Below are positions 44,101 to 52,500 of a DNA stretch of 64,000 nt, in pieces. Source of the DNA: Symbiodinium kawagutii (lineage: Eukaryota; Sar; Dinophyceae; Suessiales; Symbiodiniaceae); contig VSDK01001250.1 in assembly GCA_009767595.1 (NCBI GenBank), positions 255,422 through 319,421 on the forward strand, given 5' to 3'. The position numbers were made by a program, and so were the translations under genes. Positions within the stretch are counted from its first letter, which is position 1, and each line of letters starts with the position of its first letter. Below the pieces are notes generated by a model, which was not told the DNA's origin, did not search any database, and was given only the letters and a program-made list of their open reading frames with translations.

Positions 44101-45983
44101 GGAGTGTGGGCTCTTGTCATTTCATTTCGATTTATGGCTTCTTCGGGTTGTAAAATAGCACCACATATTTTCCAAGGAGTGTCAATTGCACACAGTCAAG
44201 TCCTCCCAACTAGCTTATCAAGATCCTGAATGGTATTCTGTTCAACTGCTACCAGCATGAGAGGCAACTTTCACCAACTACACGGAGGATTTCAAGGGGA
44301 CTCTGGACTACATTTGGTGCCTGAGCTGCACCGTGCGGTGGTGGCTGTTGGGATTGCTGAGTGAGTTGATGGAGGTAAGTTTGACATGTATGTCCTGGAC
44401 GAGTATGTTGTATTTTTTGTTGGCGGGTGAGTGTGTGTGTGTGTGTGTTGTTTTGTTGATCCGCTCATTTCTTCAATACACAGGTGTGTATCATTGAATT
44501 GTTGCTGCATTTTTCTGAGAGCAGATGTAGATGTTCTGGGTGTTTGCGGGTTCGGTGCCTTTCTCTACCGGACGTAATGAACACAAAAGGTCATGGCGTT
44601 TCCAAAAAGTAATACCACCTATATGTAAAAATGTTCGAATGAACTGTAACATCCTTGTAATTATAGACATTTCCCTCATGATGTATGTAAATGTGTGTGT
44701 AGCAGTGTCCGTGGTTATGTTCGCCCACGAATCGCCGAATCGCAAACAGATTCGCCCCTTCGCCTCGCAGGTTTTCCCCGGACAATCTGTCGGTCTTGGC
44801 CATCTCGCAAGTTGACGACGAAGCGCAGCTCAGTCAGGTGCGAGCAGCGAGCAGAAAGCGCTGAAGATGGGGGACGTGTGGAGCCTGTCTCCATGGTGAA
44901 GGTGCTTAGTGATGGTATATGATGGTGAATGGCTGGTCAATGATGCATATGATGCTGAATAGCTGGTTTTGATGATGGTTAATAGCTGGTTATTGATGCT
45001 TAATGATGCTTATTGGCTGGCAGTTGAAATAGAATTAATTAAGATGTTTAGACATGATTGATTCTGATTTCAATGTTCTGATGGCGAATGATGGATACTG
45101 TTGCTATGACCGCAGTCGAAATCATGATCAGCAAGAGGAAAACCATCGGTTTTTGGGTACACGAGCTTGGTATGTGTGATGTTGATTTTTTGGGGGATTC
45201 TTACATCAACAACGATCAAATTTTGCCTTTCGAAGAAAAAAAGACCTACTCGCAACTCATGGTTCCAGAAATGTGCTTAATTCGCGGCATTGTATGTATT
45301 CTTTCTATATGTATGCCCACACTTTGATCGCATTTATAGCAAGAATGGTAGGGTGACTCTCAAAAAAAACAAAAACACTTGTTTCAACAGTCTAGCCATT
45401 TTGATTGGTCATTTCAAGAACCATACGTGGTCCCCAAAAAACATAATTTTGAACCGCTGTTGACTTCAATCTCATTCCTCCACTCATGCAATTCATTGTC
45501 CACTTTATAATAAACTGCACTCAACGGTACTCCCGGTGAGCAGAGTCATGAAACTTCCACTCATGATCAAAAATCAGAATCATGAAACATCAGCACCATG
45601 AACGAATCATTAAACGTTGGTGAAGCCAGCAATTCATCAACTCACGGTGACCAAACCCCCATCCATGTGGCGGTGCGCTGAGCCGCGCGGCTCGGGGTTC
45701 ACCCCCGTGGTGACCGCCTCCAGGAGAGCGCTTTGCCCAGCAGCACACGGCCCTCGGACCACGTGTCGTTGGTGGCCACCTTCATGTTCCATGAAGCCCA
45801 TGAGCCACCGGAGCCACAGGTGGGGTGCTCGATGAACCCTGTGACCCACCGGAGCCACAGGTGGGGTGCGGCTACCGGGGGGACCGTGCTGGCGGCTACC
45901 CCCCGGCGACCGGAACGGAGATGCGCTCGGGTTACACCGGCGGTGGCTTCGCCAGACCCATGTACTTAGTTTATGGCAACTAG
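29118..45983 (+). CDS. CCR4: CCR4-type poly(A) deadenylase (EEP nuclease domain), 17 exons
   Basis: Exons: 29118-29162, 29991-30053, 31541-31582, 34262-34335, 35375-35484, 36275-36459, 37099-37165, 38377-38405, 38971-39045, 39782-39857, 41077-41132, 42229-42284, 43144-43207, 44264-44316, 44771-44837, 45724-45819, 45861-45983 (stop TAG). Joined they give exactly 427 codons without a frame break. The product fits the catalytic subunit of the CCR4-NOT complex, which removes mRNA poly(A) tails. Motifs in order: WNILADLYATEN (Asn5), YCEKWALSW, ADIITLQE (catalytic Glu50), AGYEGIF, TEGCATFFK, VNTHIL (208-210), DVKLFQ, VCGDFNSTPDS (Asp257, Asn259), EHEDLKKDPAG, NYTEDFKGTLDYIW (319-332), RPSDHVSL (Asp366, His367). 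Order and spacing match plant-type CCR4. Donors are GT (10) or GC (6: introns 1, 2, 3, 9, 10 and 13); 14 of 16 acceptors are AG|G. Exons 6 and 8 have the least certain edges: exon 8 could start at 38325 if exon 7 ends at 37155. The true start lies upstream, probably in the exons at 24.6-28.4 kb. The C-terminal tail is Gly/Tyr-rich. Confidence 0.93.
29789..29893. mobile_element. family D inverted-repeat element in deadenylase intron 1
   Basis: The ends GGCTGTTTCTCAAAATGGGGG and CTATTTTGAAAAACACCC are inverted. About 105 bp, AT-rich core, non-coding. It lies about 100 nt upstream of exon 2. Confidence 0.7.
30909..31014. repeat. (GA)n and (GT)n microsatellites
   Basis: Short GAGAGAGA (30909-30928) and GTGTGTGT (about 30998-31014) runs lie in deadenylase intron 2. 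Confidence 0.8.
31369..31443. mobile_element. family A inverted-repeat element (short copy)
   Basis: The ends ACAAGGTGAGGCCCCC and GGGTCCCACCTTGT are inverted, with a 45-bp AT-rich core. It lies about 100 nt upstream of deadenylase exon 3. Confidence 0.7.
31650..32345. repeat. degenerate GGTTA-rich intronic region
   Basis: Words such as TAGTGGTTAATAGT, TGGTGGTTATATGG and GGTTGATAG recur many times with variable spacing, with no fixed period and no coding frame. It occupies the 5' part of the 2.7-kb intron 3 of the deadenylase gene. Confidence 0.65.
32346..34261. other. rest of deadenylase intron 3, no gene seen
   Basis: AT-rich DNA with no frame of good codon periodicity. A degenerate family D right end (ATTTTGAGAAACACCCATTT) is at 32636-32656. 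Confidence 0.6.
34476..34545. repeat. (TAAA)n/(TA)n microsatellite
   Basis: AAATAAATAAAT units pass into TATATATA within deadenylase intron 4. Confidence 0.85.
35517..35708. mobile_element. family C inverted-repeat element (long copy)
   Basis: The left end ACTGGTTGGTGGTCATTTTTTG and right end TTGAAACTGATAGAAACTACCAACAG enclose the family core AAATGGTTGGTTGACTGATA. It starts 33 nt downstream of deadenylase exon 5. Confidence 0.6.
36124..36208 (-). mobile_element. family B inverted-repeat element
   Basis: The left end GGCTGTGGGTCAAAACCC and internal motifs CCCCTGGTTCCCCTATCATT and CATTGTTTTCCCTATGATT match family B; the right end is worn. It lies 66 nt upstream of deadenylase exon 6. Confidence 0.6.
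37486..37593 (+). CDS. candidate 35-codon coding segment in deadenylase intron 7
   Basis: An ATG-to-TGA frame with very strong RNY periodicity reads PAAGDECKQESAIKWISPSS, then YEAFPGILPGVVHL. It could be an alternative exon, a nested small gene or a relic. It does not correspond to any conserved part of CCR4. Confidence 0.4.
   Translation: MPAAGDECKQESAIKWISPSSYEAFPGILPGVVHL
38205..38319. mobile_element. family A inverted-repeat element
   Basis: The termini ACAAGGTGGGCCCCCAATCA and GTTGGGGGCCCCCCTTGCA are inverted, with internal TTATAAGTTGG / AACCAACTTAG symmetry. It ends 57 nt before the shorter form of deadenylase exon 8 and almost touches the longer form. Confidence 0.8.
38566..38797 (-). 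CDS. candidate antisense coding segment in deadenylase intron 8
   Basis: The - strand frame shows RNY periodicity and reads MVFSSSTITPWGIFDFGEFR, then CASASQSRSEKCDVSGLTN. A GT donor-like site (GGTGAGTTTCG) lies inside it on that strand. No family is recognised. Confidence 0.35.
38828..38914 (-). mobile_element. family B inverted-repeat element
   Basis: GGCTGCGATTCCCCTATC ... TAATATGAACCCATAGCC with CATTGTTTCCCCTATTGTTG inside. It lies 57 nt upstream of deadenylase exon 9. Confidence 0.62.
39146..39241. mobile_element. family C inverted-repeat element
   Basis: Left ACTGGTAGGTGGTTTAAA, right GGTTGAAGCCACCAACCAG, core CAAATGGTTGGTTGACTAAC. It begins about 100 nt downstream of deadenylase exon 9. 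Confidence 0.72.
39420..39531 (+). mobile_element. family B inverted-repeat element
   Basis: GGCTATGGGTCAATATTAAC to GGTTTTGACCCATAGCC gives perfect 12-bp termini (GGCTATGGGTCA / TGACCCATAGCC). Internal order is the same as at 17209-17325. Confidence 0.82.
39651..39730. mobile_element. family D inverted-repeat element
   Basis: GGTTTCTCAAAACAGGGCTA ... GGCTTGAGAAACC is an 80-bp inverted-repeat element ending 51 nt before deadenylase exon 10. Confidence 0.68.
40386..40430. repeat. (TA)n microsatellite
   Basis: A short TATATATA/CACATATATG run in deadenylase intron 10. Confidence 0.7.
40832..40962. mobile_element. family A inverted-repeat element
   Basis: Left ACAAGGTGGGCACGGTGGGCC, right GGGGGGCCTACCTTGT. 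The core has TAACTAGGGTAACTACTAGC and an inverted partner. It ends about 115 nt upstream of deadenylase exon 11. Confidence 0.75.
41761..41935 (-). CDS. candidate antisense coding segment in deadenylase intron 11
   Basis: The - strand frame has strong RNY periodicity and reads QHESECLLRAAGTTGNEVCA, then EIGCEDFSHMYFVRTGNDCE, stopping at a TAG. A + strand frame is open too but less protein-like. No family is recognised. Confidence 0.4.
43025..43110. mobile_element. family A element, degenerate
   Basis: The internal motifs CGTTGGTCCATAAGCC, ATAACTAGGTAGTTACCCTAGT and AACTAACCAAAGTCAACTGG match family A, but the termini are worn. It ends about 34 nt upstream of deadenylase exon 13. Confidence 0.5.
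43210..43292 (+). repeat. family E short interspersed repeat
   Basis: The copy contains AGGGAGCTGGTTGGG, GGGGTATCCC and CCCTTTAAAGGGGAGCGATC. It starts within a few bases of the GC donor of deadenylase exon 13 (43207). Confidence 0.6.
43565..43897 (-). CDS. candidate antisense coding segment in deadenylase intron 13
   Basis: This 110-codon - strand frame has good codon periodicity: LKRMLPTILRYRELIGLPVS, then WSFFAWDILEQKKPLTEHQR and FLVQGPKGDCLVEVPRV. It is the longest antisense frame in the deadenylase introns. Function unknown. Confidence 0.42.
   Translation of the reverse strand: MICRRLTRKKGMDTTEVCNRSSRLKRMLPTILRYRELIGLPVSWSFFAWDILEQKKPLTEHQRSVFLVQGPKGDCLVEVPRVTTRQMMDTIILKLKLLPIRQCAPGLHAI
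45088..45327 (+). CDS. 80-codon ATG-to-stop frame in deadenylase intron 15
   Basis: RNY periodicity is strong in the first half (MTAVEIMISKRKTIGFWVHE) and the second half is acidic/aromatic (NNDQILPFEEKKTYSQLM). The reading is protein-like although AT-rich. It has no counterpart in CCR4 proteins. It may be a small nested gene, an alternative exon or chance. Confidence 0.35.
   Translation: MMDTVAMTAVEIMISKRKTIGFWVHELGMCDVDFLGDSYINNDQILPFEEKKTYSQLMVPEMCLIRGIVCILSICMPTL
45820..45860 (+). other. 41-nt ultrashort intron lying in a tandem duplication
   Basis: The segment starts GTGGGG and ends CACAG. Removing it restores the reading frame from SLVATF...PPEPQ to a Gly/Tyr-rich C-terminal tail ending in YLVYGN and a TAG. 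Copies of CCACCGGAGCCACAGGTGG occur across both ends, 41 bp apart, so each boundary is AG|GT. Without removal the frame runs to a different stop at 45967. Confidence 0.72.
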
Positions 45984-46504
45984 ATGATCTACTCAGCACG
46001 AAATTTTGGTAAAATTGATCAGCATCAGGATGATGATAGTTCAGAGCAGTTTGTGAATCGTTACAACTGCGGGCGGCCCACTGGATAAGAAGTGAAACGC
46101 CCTGAAACGTCGGGACATTTTTTTGCGAACTCGCAGCGATAGTCGCATATTGTTGAATCTAGGAAGGCATTATATTTGTTGGTTGTGGAGTGTTTCTCCT
46201 AGGAATTCTGAACCCGCAAGAGCTGAGATGCGTTGAACCATCCATGCTTGCCGCAGCCGGGGGCAGTTCAAGGCAGTTGAGCGGCGGGTCATGGACATAA
46301 TCGCTTCCTACTATTACTAAACCCCCCCCTAATACAAAAAACCACCTTGGGGGTGCACTTCTGTTCTTTTTTGGTTCTGGCCATTTGTATTTTTAATTGT
46401 AGCAATTGAAAAGTAAAAGGAAGACAACATTCCCCAAGCAACGGTTTTCCCCCTATTATTAAAAACCTCTAGCTCAGGGGATGTTTACTATTAGGGTCCT
46501 AAAC

Positions 46505-46931
46505 ACCCAAGAGGTTTTTATCATTAGGGTCCTAAATTAAATATTAGGGTCCCCTTCGTGCAGTTGGTTTTTGCAATTTTTGAATAGGTTTTAATAAAGA
46601 ATTTAATAAAGCAAACATTAAACGCCAAAATGGTTTTTATCATTAGGGTCCTAAATTTAATATTAGGGTCCCCTTCGTGCAGTTGGTTTTGGCAATTTTT
46701 TGAAAAGGTTTTAAAAAAGAATTTAATAAGGCAACCATTCAACGCCAAAATGGTTTTTATCATTAGGGTCCTAAATCCAATATTAGGGTCCCCTTTGTGC
46801 AATTGGTTTTTGCATTTTTTAAATAGGTTTAAAGAAAAGAATTTAATAAGGCAAACATTAAACGCCAAAATGGTTTTTATCACTAGGGTCCTAAATTTAA
46901 TATTAGGGTCCCCTTCGTGCAGTTGGTTTTT
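46505..46931. repeat. 120-bp tandem array, at least 3.5 units
   Basis: The unit start AACGCCAAAATGGTTTTTAT recurs at 46621, 46741 and 46861, exactly 120 bp apart; a more divergent unit precedes them. Since 120 is a multiple of three, frames stay open on both strands (40-residue repeats), which is not evidence of coding. The array runs into an assembly gap. Confidence 0.95.
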
Positions 46932-47080
46932 NNNNNNNNNNNNNNNNNNNNNNNNNNNNNNNNNNNNNNNNNNNNNNNNNNNNNNNNNNNNNNNNNNNNN
47001 NNNNNNNNNNNNNNNNNNNNNNNNNNNNNNNNNNNNNNNNNNNNNNNNNNNNNNNNNNNNNNNNNNNNNNNNNNNNNNNN
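46932..47080. other. assembly gap (149 N)
   Basis: A run of N that truncates the 120-bp tandem array. It is followed by a poly-G run (47087-47107). Confidence 0.99.
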
Positions 47081-47312
47081 GTGTTTGGGGGGGGGGGGGG
47101 GGGGGGGACCGTTTAGTAATAGGGGGAAAAGATTATATGGTTTCCACTGTTGGGTGTCAACAATCTGCAGTTTTTGAATGTTTTGCACCAGGGAGGTGGG
47201 GTTCCATCACTACGTGCATGGTGATACCCCACCACATCATTACATGATACCCCAACCACCCACAATTCATTGACCAACTGGGCCTTGTGTTCGCGGCTGC
47301 AACCGTTCGGCG

Positions 47313-47468
47313 AGGTCCAACGGCGAGGTATGACGATGATGACCACGCACGGCCATCAGAACATGGACGCTTGGGCTTGGCTGCTAGCGGTGGCGGTCCT
47401 GGTCAGCAACGAATGCAACGACCTACACTGGTTCCACAATTCCCGGCCAACAGGCTCCAACAGATATA
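47313..47468 (+). CDS. candidate exon, unknown protein
   Basis: After GGCGAG|G-type acceptors one + frame with strong RNY periodicity reads RYDDDDHARPSEHGRLGLAA, then PGQQRMQRPTLVPQFPANR. The last bases before the TAA are probably intron (GC donor near 47453). Function unknown. Confidence 0.52.
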
Positions 47469-47489
47469 ATTACCGACATGCTAGCCAGT

Positions 47490-47577
47490 GGTTTGGAGGG
47501 AGCTAAGGAGGGGGGGGTATCCCTATATCCTTTTACAGGGGGAGCCGTCTGGAGCTACAAGGAGTTGACCAAATGGT
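47490..47577 (+). repeat. family E short interspersed repeat
   Basis: GGAGCTAAGGAGGGGGGGGTATCCC ... GGAGCTACAAGGAGTTGACCAAATGGTAG, about 22 nt downstream of the candidate exon ending at 47468. Confidence 0.6.
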
Positions 47578-47976
47578 AGCATGTGGTTGGTGGTCATCAT
47601 TGGTGCTTACACTCTGGTGAACTAACCTGGCAATGGAAAATCCACCAGTTATAACTGATTTCCGAGGGTTTTCCAAACAAATGGTGGATTTTTCATTGCC
47701 GTGTTAGTTTACCAGAGGGTATACTTCAATATGAAGGGTTTAAAGACCAACACCTGGAGGATGCAACTGGTGATAAGGCAGCAGAAAGTGATCATAGATG
47801 AAAGCATGCGGTGGTGGTAAGCTTCAGTGCCCGGATTTGCGTCCTGATGATGCTTACCATCAACTATTGAGGGGAACCATATTCTGATCATTGATCCATT
47901 ATTTGAATCAATGTTTGATGCTGTTATTATACCTATAGATATGGAATGATATGGACAATCATCTCACAACGCCATA

Positions 47977-48043
47977 TATGTACCCATGATGTGTCAGTGG
48001 TATACTCGTTGCTCAACCTTGTTGCCGTGCAGTGTTTGGTTCA
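47977..48043 (+). repeat. split direct repeat A1
   Basis: 67 bp (TATGTACCCATGATGTGTCA ... GTGTTTGGTTCA), identical to A2. The left flank ends in CATATAT, so the junction reads ATAT|GTACCC. Confidence 0.95.
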
Positions 48044-48115
48044 AGGGAAGTTGGGGGGAGGAGACCCGCTTTGGGTTCCTCCCCGGTGGCAAGGCCATTG
48101 AGGCTTGTCGCCAAA

Positions 48116-49555
48116 ATGGAAGAAGTTCAGGCCCTGAGGGCGAACTTCATTGCTGCAGGTGGCAGCGAAAGCGAGTTTGACCGGTTGGGCCATGGTGGCC
48201 TTGGATTGGGAGATGAAGCCTTCCATGACGGGGGGGTTCAAGCAGCAGAGGCTCGCAGGGTAGCGGTAGACCTCCTTAGTGAGGGAACCCTGCTGGAGTA
48301 TCACTGCTACAATGACCAAGGACGGTCTCAAGGCATGGCCGTGATCAGGTTCAAGCGATGGCTGTCCCTGCAGGAGCTCAAGTTCGCAGGTGATCACTTG
48401 GTGGCCTCTGATGGTTACTACGAGTGGTGGGCTCAGAGGAATTTGGGCGCAGACCGCACCGAGTATCACTTCTGCGAGACCGCCAGGAACAAGTGCAAAG
48501 TGAAGGCGACCCGTGGGATTGAGGGTGTGCACCTATTAAGGTGGCGCCTAGTTAGTCCTCAGACCCTCTTGGGGGTGAGGTATGCCAAGGACATTGCCCT
48601 GGCCGAGTTGAGGATCGGGGCTGACGCACTGCTGTTGGCCAAGAGTGGTCCAGGGGCTCCTGCTGGAGCGCATCCTGCTGGCCCCGCGGTAGCAGCTGGT
48701 CCGGCTGCTGCGGCCGTGCCTGGGGGGCCATTGACCAGCGGGCTCGATGAGGAGATGAACAGGCCAGCTGACCTGGATGATCCCCGCATTGATGAGCTGA
48801 TGACGTTGGCCAAGAAGGCCAAGAGAGGACCGCCAGATGTTCCGAGGGGTAGTGAGGAGCTCCAGGCAAAGAGGCGAAGGTCCTTTGGAGGGGACTTGCT
48901 TCAACGAGCCCAAGTCCATGAGGAGAGGGGCCGAGAAAAGGAGCGATCGAAGGAGAAGGCAAGACGCTCCCGGACCCGCTCAGGGGGACGTAAGAAGGAT
49001 GGTGGACGTCGCGGCAGGAGTCGCGATGATGATGACTATAGCCAGTCATCAGATGGGAAAGGAAGCTCCGATGATGAGGGGCAAGTTTTTCGCGAAGCCT
49101 CGCACCGAGAGGTGGACCTGGTGAAGCTGTCTCAGCGGAATCCAGGTTGCCTGCTAAGGTCAGCCCTCCGAGAAATGAACAGGTACATGGCTGCTCGGGG
49201 CGAGGCGATGTCGGAGGACCAGGCACCAAATCGAGTGCTATCCTATCTCCACCAGATCCTTCTCCCGCAGTTTCCAAAAGCGGGCCTGCGATCCCAAAGG
49301 GAACTGGTGACGTTAGCAACGTCGCTGGACATGCTCCTGGACGGCAACCTGGGAGGAGTAGGAGACGTGCTGGCTCAACGGTTCAAGGCCATAGAGAGCA
49401 GCCTAGCCGCAGAAGGCAATTGGCAAGTGGCAAGGCACCACGAGCTGATTCCTTCAAGCGCCACTCTGGCGACCAAGGCCGAACTGAGCGAGGCCGCAAA
49501 AGCCGAGGCCCGAGCCCTGAGATTAAAGAAGCAGATGATGAAGCACGTCAAATAG
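48116..49555 (+). CDS. gag-like ORF1 of the retroelement
   Basis: 479 residues if started at the ATG at 48116 (the frame is open from 48032, inside A1). The N-terminal half is globular (LLEYHCYNDQGRSQGMAVIR, YYEWWAQRNLG), followed by an Ala/Pro/Gly linker and a very basic Lys/Arg/Ser stretch (EKARRSRTRSGGRKKDGGRR) likely to bind nucleic acid, then an acidic Ser/Asp patch. The C-terminal third is helical and ends LRLKKQMMKHVK. There is no CCHC zinc knuckle. Position before the polymerase frame and composition support a nucleocapsid-like role; this is inference. Its last 409 nt overlap ORF2, which lies in the -1 frame. Confidence 0.75.
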   Translation: MEEVQALRANFIAAGGSESEFDRLGHGGLGLGDEAFHDGGVQAAEARRVAVDLLSEGTLLEYHCYNDQGRSQGMAVIRFKRWLSLQELKFAGDHLVASDGYYEWWAQRNLGADRTEYHFCETARNKCKVKATRGIEGVHLLRWRLVSPQTLLGVRYAKDIALAELRIGADALLLAKSGPGAPAGAHPAGPAVAAGPAAAAVPGGPLTSGLDEEMNRPADLDDPRIDELMTLAKKAKRGPPDVPRGSEELQAKRRRSFGGDLLQRAQVHEERGREKERSKEKARRSRTRSGGRKKDGGRRGRSRDDDDYSQSSDGKGSSDDEGQVFREASHREVDLVKLSQRNPGCLLRSALREMNRYMAARGEAMSEDQAPNRVLSYLHQILLPQFPKAGLRSQRELVTLATSLDMLLDGNLGGVGDVLAQRFKAIESSLAAEGNWQVARHHELIPSSATLATKAELSEAAKAEARALRLKKQMMKHVK

Positions 49556-52500
49556 GACGGAGGCGGCGGGGGTCTCAGCTCTCCCGCGACGCCAGCCTCG
49601 TCAAAGAAGAAGAAGGGACGCAGGAAAAGAGGAAGAGGCAAACAGGAACCGAGCAAGAAAGTTCAGTTTGCGAAAGAAGCCCAGGTCATTCCAGCAGACC
49701 CCAAGAGGGGAGCCAGTCCGCAACTGGCCGATCGAGAGCAGACTCGAGAAGCAGCTCTCAAGCGACCTCAAGATGGAGTGGTGATGAAGAGAGGTCAGGA
49801 TCTGAAGTCCCCACAGAGGGATCGTGGAGTACCAGTTCCCAGCGGTCGGTCTCCGTCGCCGCCCCGGAGGGTGGACCTGAAGAGGAACGTGAATGGGCCG
49901 AGGTGAGACGGTTCGCTTACAACTGTTGGCAACTGGACACCTCATCCAAGTCTATGTCACAGATGGCCGTGTTGCTGGTTCAGGTTGTGCACAACTGCCC
50001 CGGAGTTGTTGGAGCCCACTCCAAGGATTTGATTGAAGCCGCCTCCAAACAAGGGACGGGAATACCCTGGAAGGACGTTCTCCCGCTCCGTGTGCCAGAT
50101 GAAGTTATGGAGACCATCGATGAAGTGTTGGGCTCCGTTGAGTTCAAGGTCAAGAAACGCTCAGGTATGACCGGAGGGGCAGTTCGCAACGCCTATCGTA
50201 AGGTTGGCATTGACTGTCTGGTTTACTGCATGATCATTGGGTTGAACTGTATGTGGGGTGGCCTCAGGCGAGGGACCCGAGTGCACCAAGGTGAACCACG
50301 AGCCGGCCAGATGGCAGCTGTGGAGAGATTGAAGTTGGCCGCTGTTTATGTCATTGACAGCAAGGATGGAGCTGAGAAAGGAGGGATTCCACGAACCCCG
50401 ACTCAACCTTGGGAGGATGAGATCCGGTCCAGCACAATTTCGTACCAAGGTGAGATCGTGGAGAGGGCAGAACCTTTGGAGGTTGCCCGAGTGCTGGCAA
50501 GCCTCCCACCTGAGGGGTTTGGAGGGGCCGTGGATATCTTAGACCTCTGTGAGGGCAAGGTCAAAGAGATGTTGAGTGATCCCAAGAAGTGCTTGCTTCC
50601 GGCTGATGAGATGCCCCAGGTTTTGCCTCAGCCACGAGTTTTGGTGAAGCAAGGGGAATGGGAGCAGTTGGCCAAGGCTCTCTACGACAGAGGGATCATT
50701 GAACCCACTGAAGAGGTCATTTCACTTCATGATCGCCTGGTCACCAATGGCTTGTTTGGCGTGAAGAAGGTTGGGAAAGACCTTCCGGATGGGAGGCCTG
50801 CTCAACGCCTCATCATGGATCTTCGAGGGTCCAACTCCGTGTTGAAGATTATCGGAGGCGACATCGCCACGTTGGCAGGAGCAAGTGCCTTCACCAACAT
50901 CATCTTGGAAGATGGAAAGTTGATCTCCATTTCAGGAGATGACCTTTGCTCCTCGTTCTACCTGTTCCGGTTGCCAAGCTCGTGGAAGCCATACCTCACT
51001 TTCGAAAGGAAGGTTGCTTGGAAGGCCTTGGGTATCCAAGCTGAGGGGGACACCTATATGTCGGCCTGCGTTCTTCCAATGGGATTTGCATCATCAGTAG
51101 GGATAATGCAGCACCTTCATCGCCGACTGGCACTTTGGTCGCAAGAGCAAGGTGGTGGAGGACTCCCAGCAGCGTTGGAGCTGAGGAAAGACCGCCAGTG
51201 GCCACATCTTGAGGACTACACACCGGTCTGGTGTCTCTACCTTGATGACTCGACATTCCTCAAGAAGATGGACGTCAAGGTGGAAGAGAGCCTGGCTGGA
51301 CGACCCCTTGAAGAGCAAGAGAATATGAGGAGGGCCTACCAGTTCTGGGGGATTCCCTACAATAGCAAGAAAGCCATTGAAGATGCTGAGCAAGCAGAGC
51401 GCTTGGGATCCTTCCTCGACGGCCGCAGGGGTCGAGTGGGAGTCACAGTGAAAAGGCTCCTCGAGAGCTTGAGCCTAGGCATTTGGGTGCTGGGCCAAGG
51501 GCAGGTGTCCCAGAAAGCGTTGCAGGTCCTTGGTGGCAAAGAAGTTCACACGCTTCAGTTTCGGAGGCCTTTGTTTTCGGTCTACGATGAGATATGGAAG
51601 CTCATCATGGATCCATCGGGAGAGCCCTACCTGAATCGCAAGGTTTGTTGCGAGATTGTGACCTCGATGGCCTTGGCTCCTCTCCGGTTCACTGATTGGA
51701 GATGCGAGCTTGATCCGTATGTGATGGCCACGGATGCGAGTGAGAGTGGAGGAGGTTTTGTCATTGCCAAAGGCCTCTCGCGTTTGGGGAGGATGTCGGC
51801 CTTGCAACCAGAAGGGCGTGATGACAGCCTCCACAATGGAGTCATCGTGATTGACTTCTTTGCAGGCATTGGAGGTATGCTGCGAAGTCTTCAACGGTGT
51901 GGCCTCAAATGGGAACACCATGTTGTCATTGAAAAAGATCCCGCCTGCAGAAGGTTGATCAGGAGGACCTGGCCAGGCGGTTCCGAATTCACAGACATCC
52001 AGAAAGTGACACTGGATGACCTCAAGAAGGAGATCAAGAAGATGGAAGCCCCCAAGTTGGTGGTTGCTGGTGGAGGCTCACCTTGCCAAGGGCTGTCCAA
52101 GCTTTCCAGCAAGCGGAAGCATTTCGCTGATCAACGATCTGGGCTTTTCTACAACATGTCAGACCACTTGGCGGGACTACAGAAGTTTTGCCAAGATGAA
52201 GCAATTCAGTTCCTTGGTGTGGTTGAGAATGTGGTGATGGATGAAGAAGATCGTGATGAGATCACCATGAAGTTGGGATATTGGCCACATCTCTGTGAGA
52301 GTGGGGATATCAGTCGAGTCAAGAGGCCGAGGTTCTATTGGCTCTCTGAGGACTTGCCTCCAACTCCTTGGTATGAGGTGACTGTTGGCCAAGTGGCAAA
52401 CAGTGTCAGGCTCAAGGGGCCGTTGGAACCTGATGCTCTCTGGCTTCCGGAGGGTTTCAAGTGGAGTGGCACTGGGAGTGACCTCCGCTTCCCGACGTTC

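Noticed and set aside
46480..46930. Telomere-like TTAGGG motifs
   Set aside because: ATTAGGGTCC occurs twice per 120-bp unit as part of a longer repeat; there is no tandem hexamer or heptamer run.
46524..47247. 40-residue repeat protein on either strand
   Set aside because: The 120-bp unit is a multiple of three, so frames stay open by arithmetic; both strands are equally open and the array includes a gap.
48041..49319. Long - strand frames opposite the gag-like ORF (163 and 255 codons)
   Set aside because: Shadows of a GC-rich coding region; composition follows the complement of gag and no - strand promoter, start or domain is seen.
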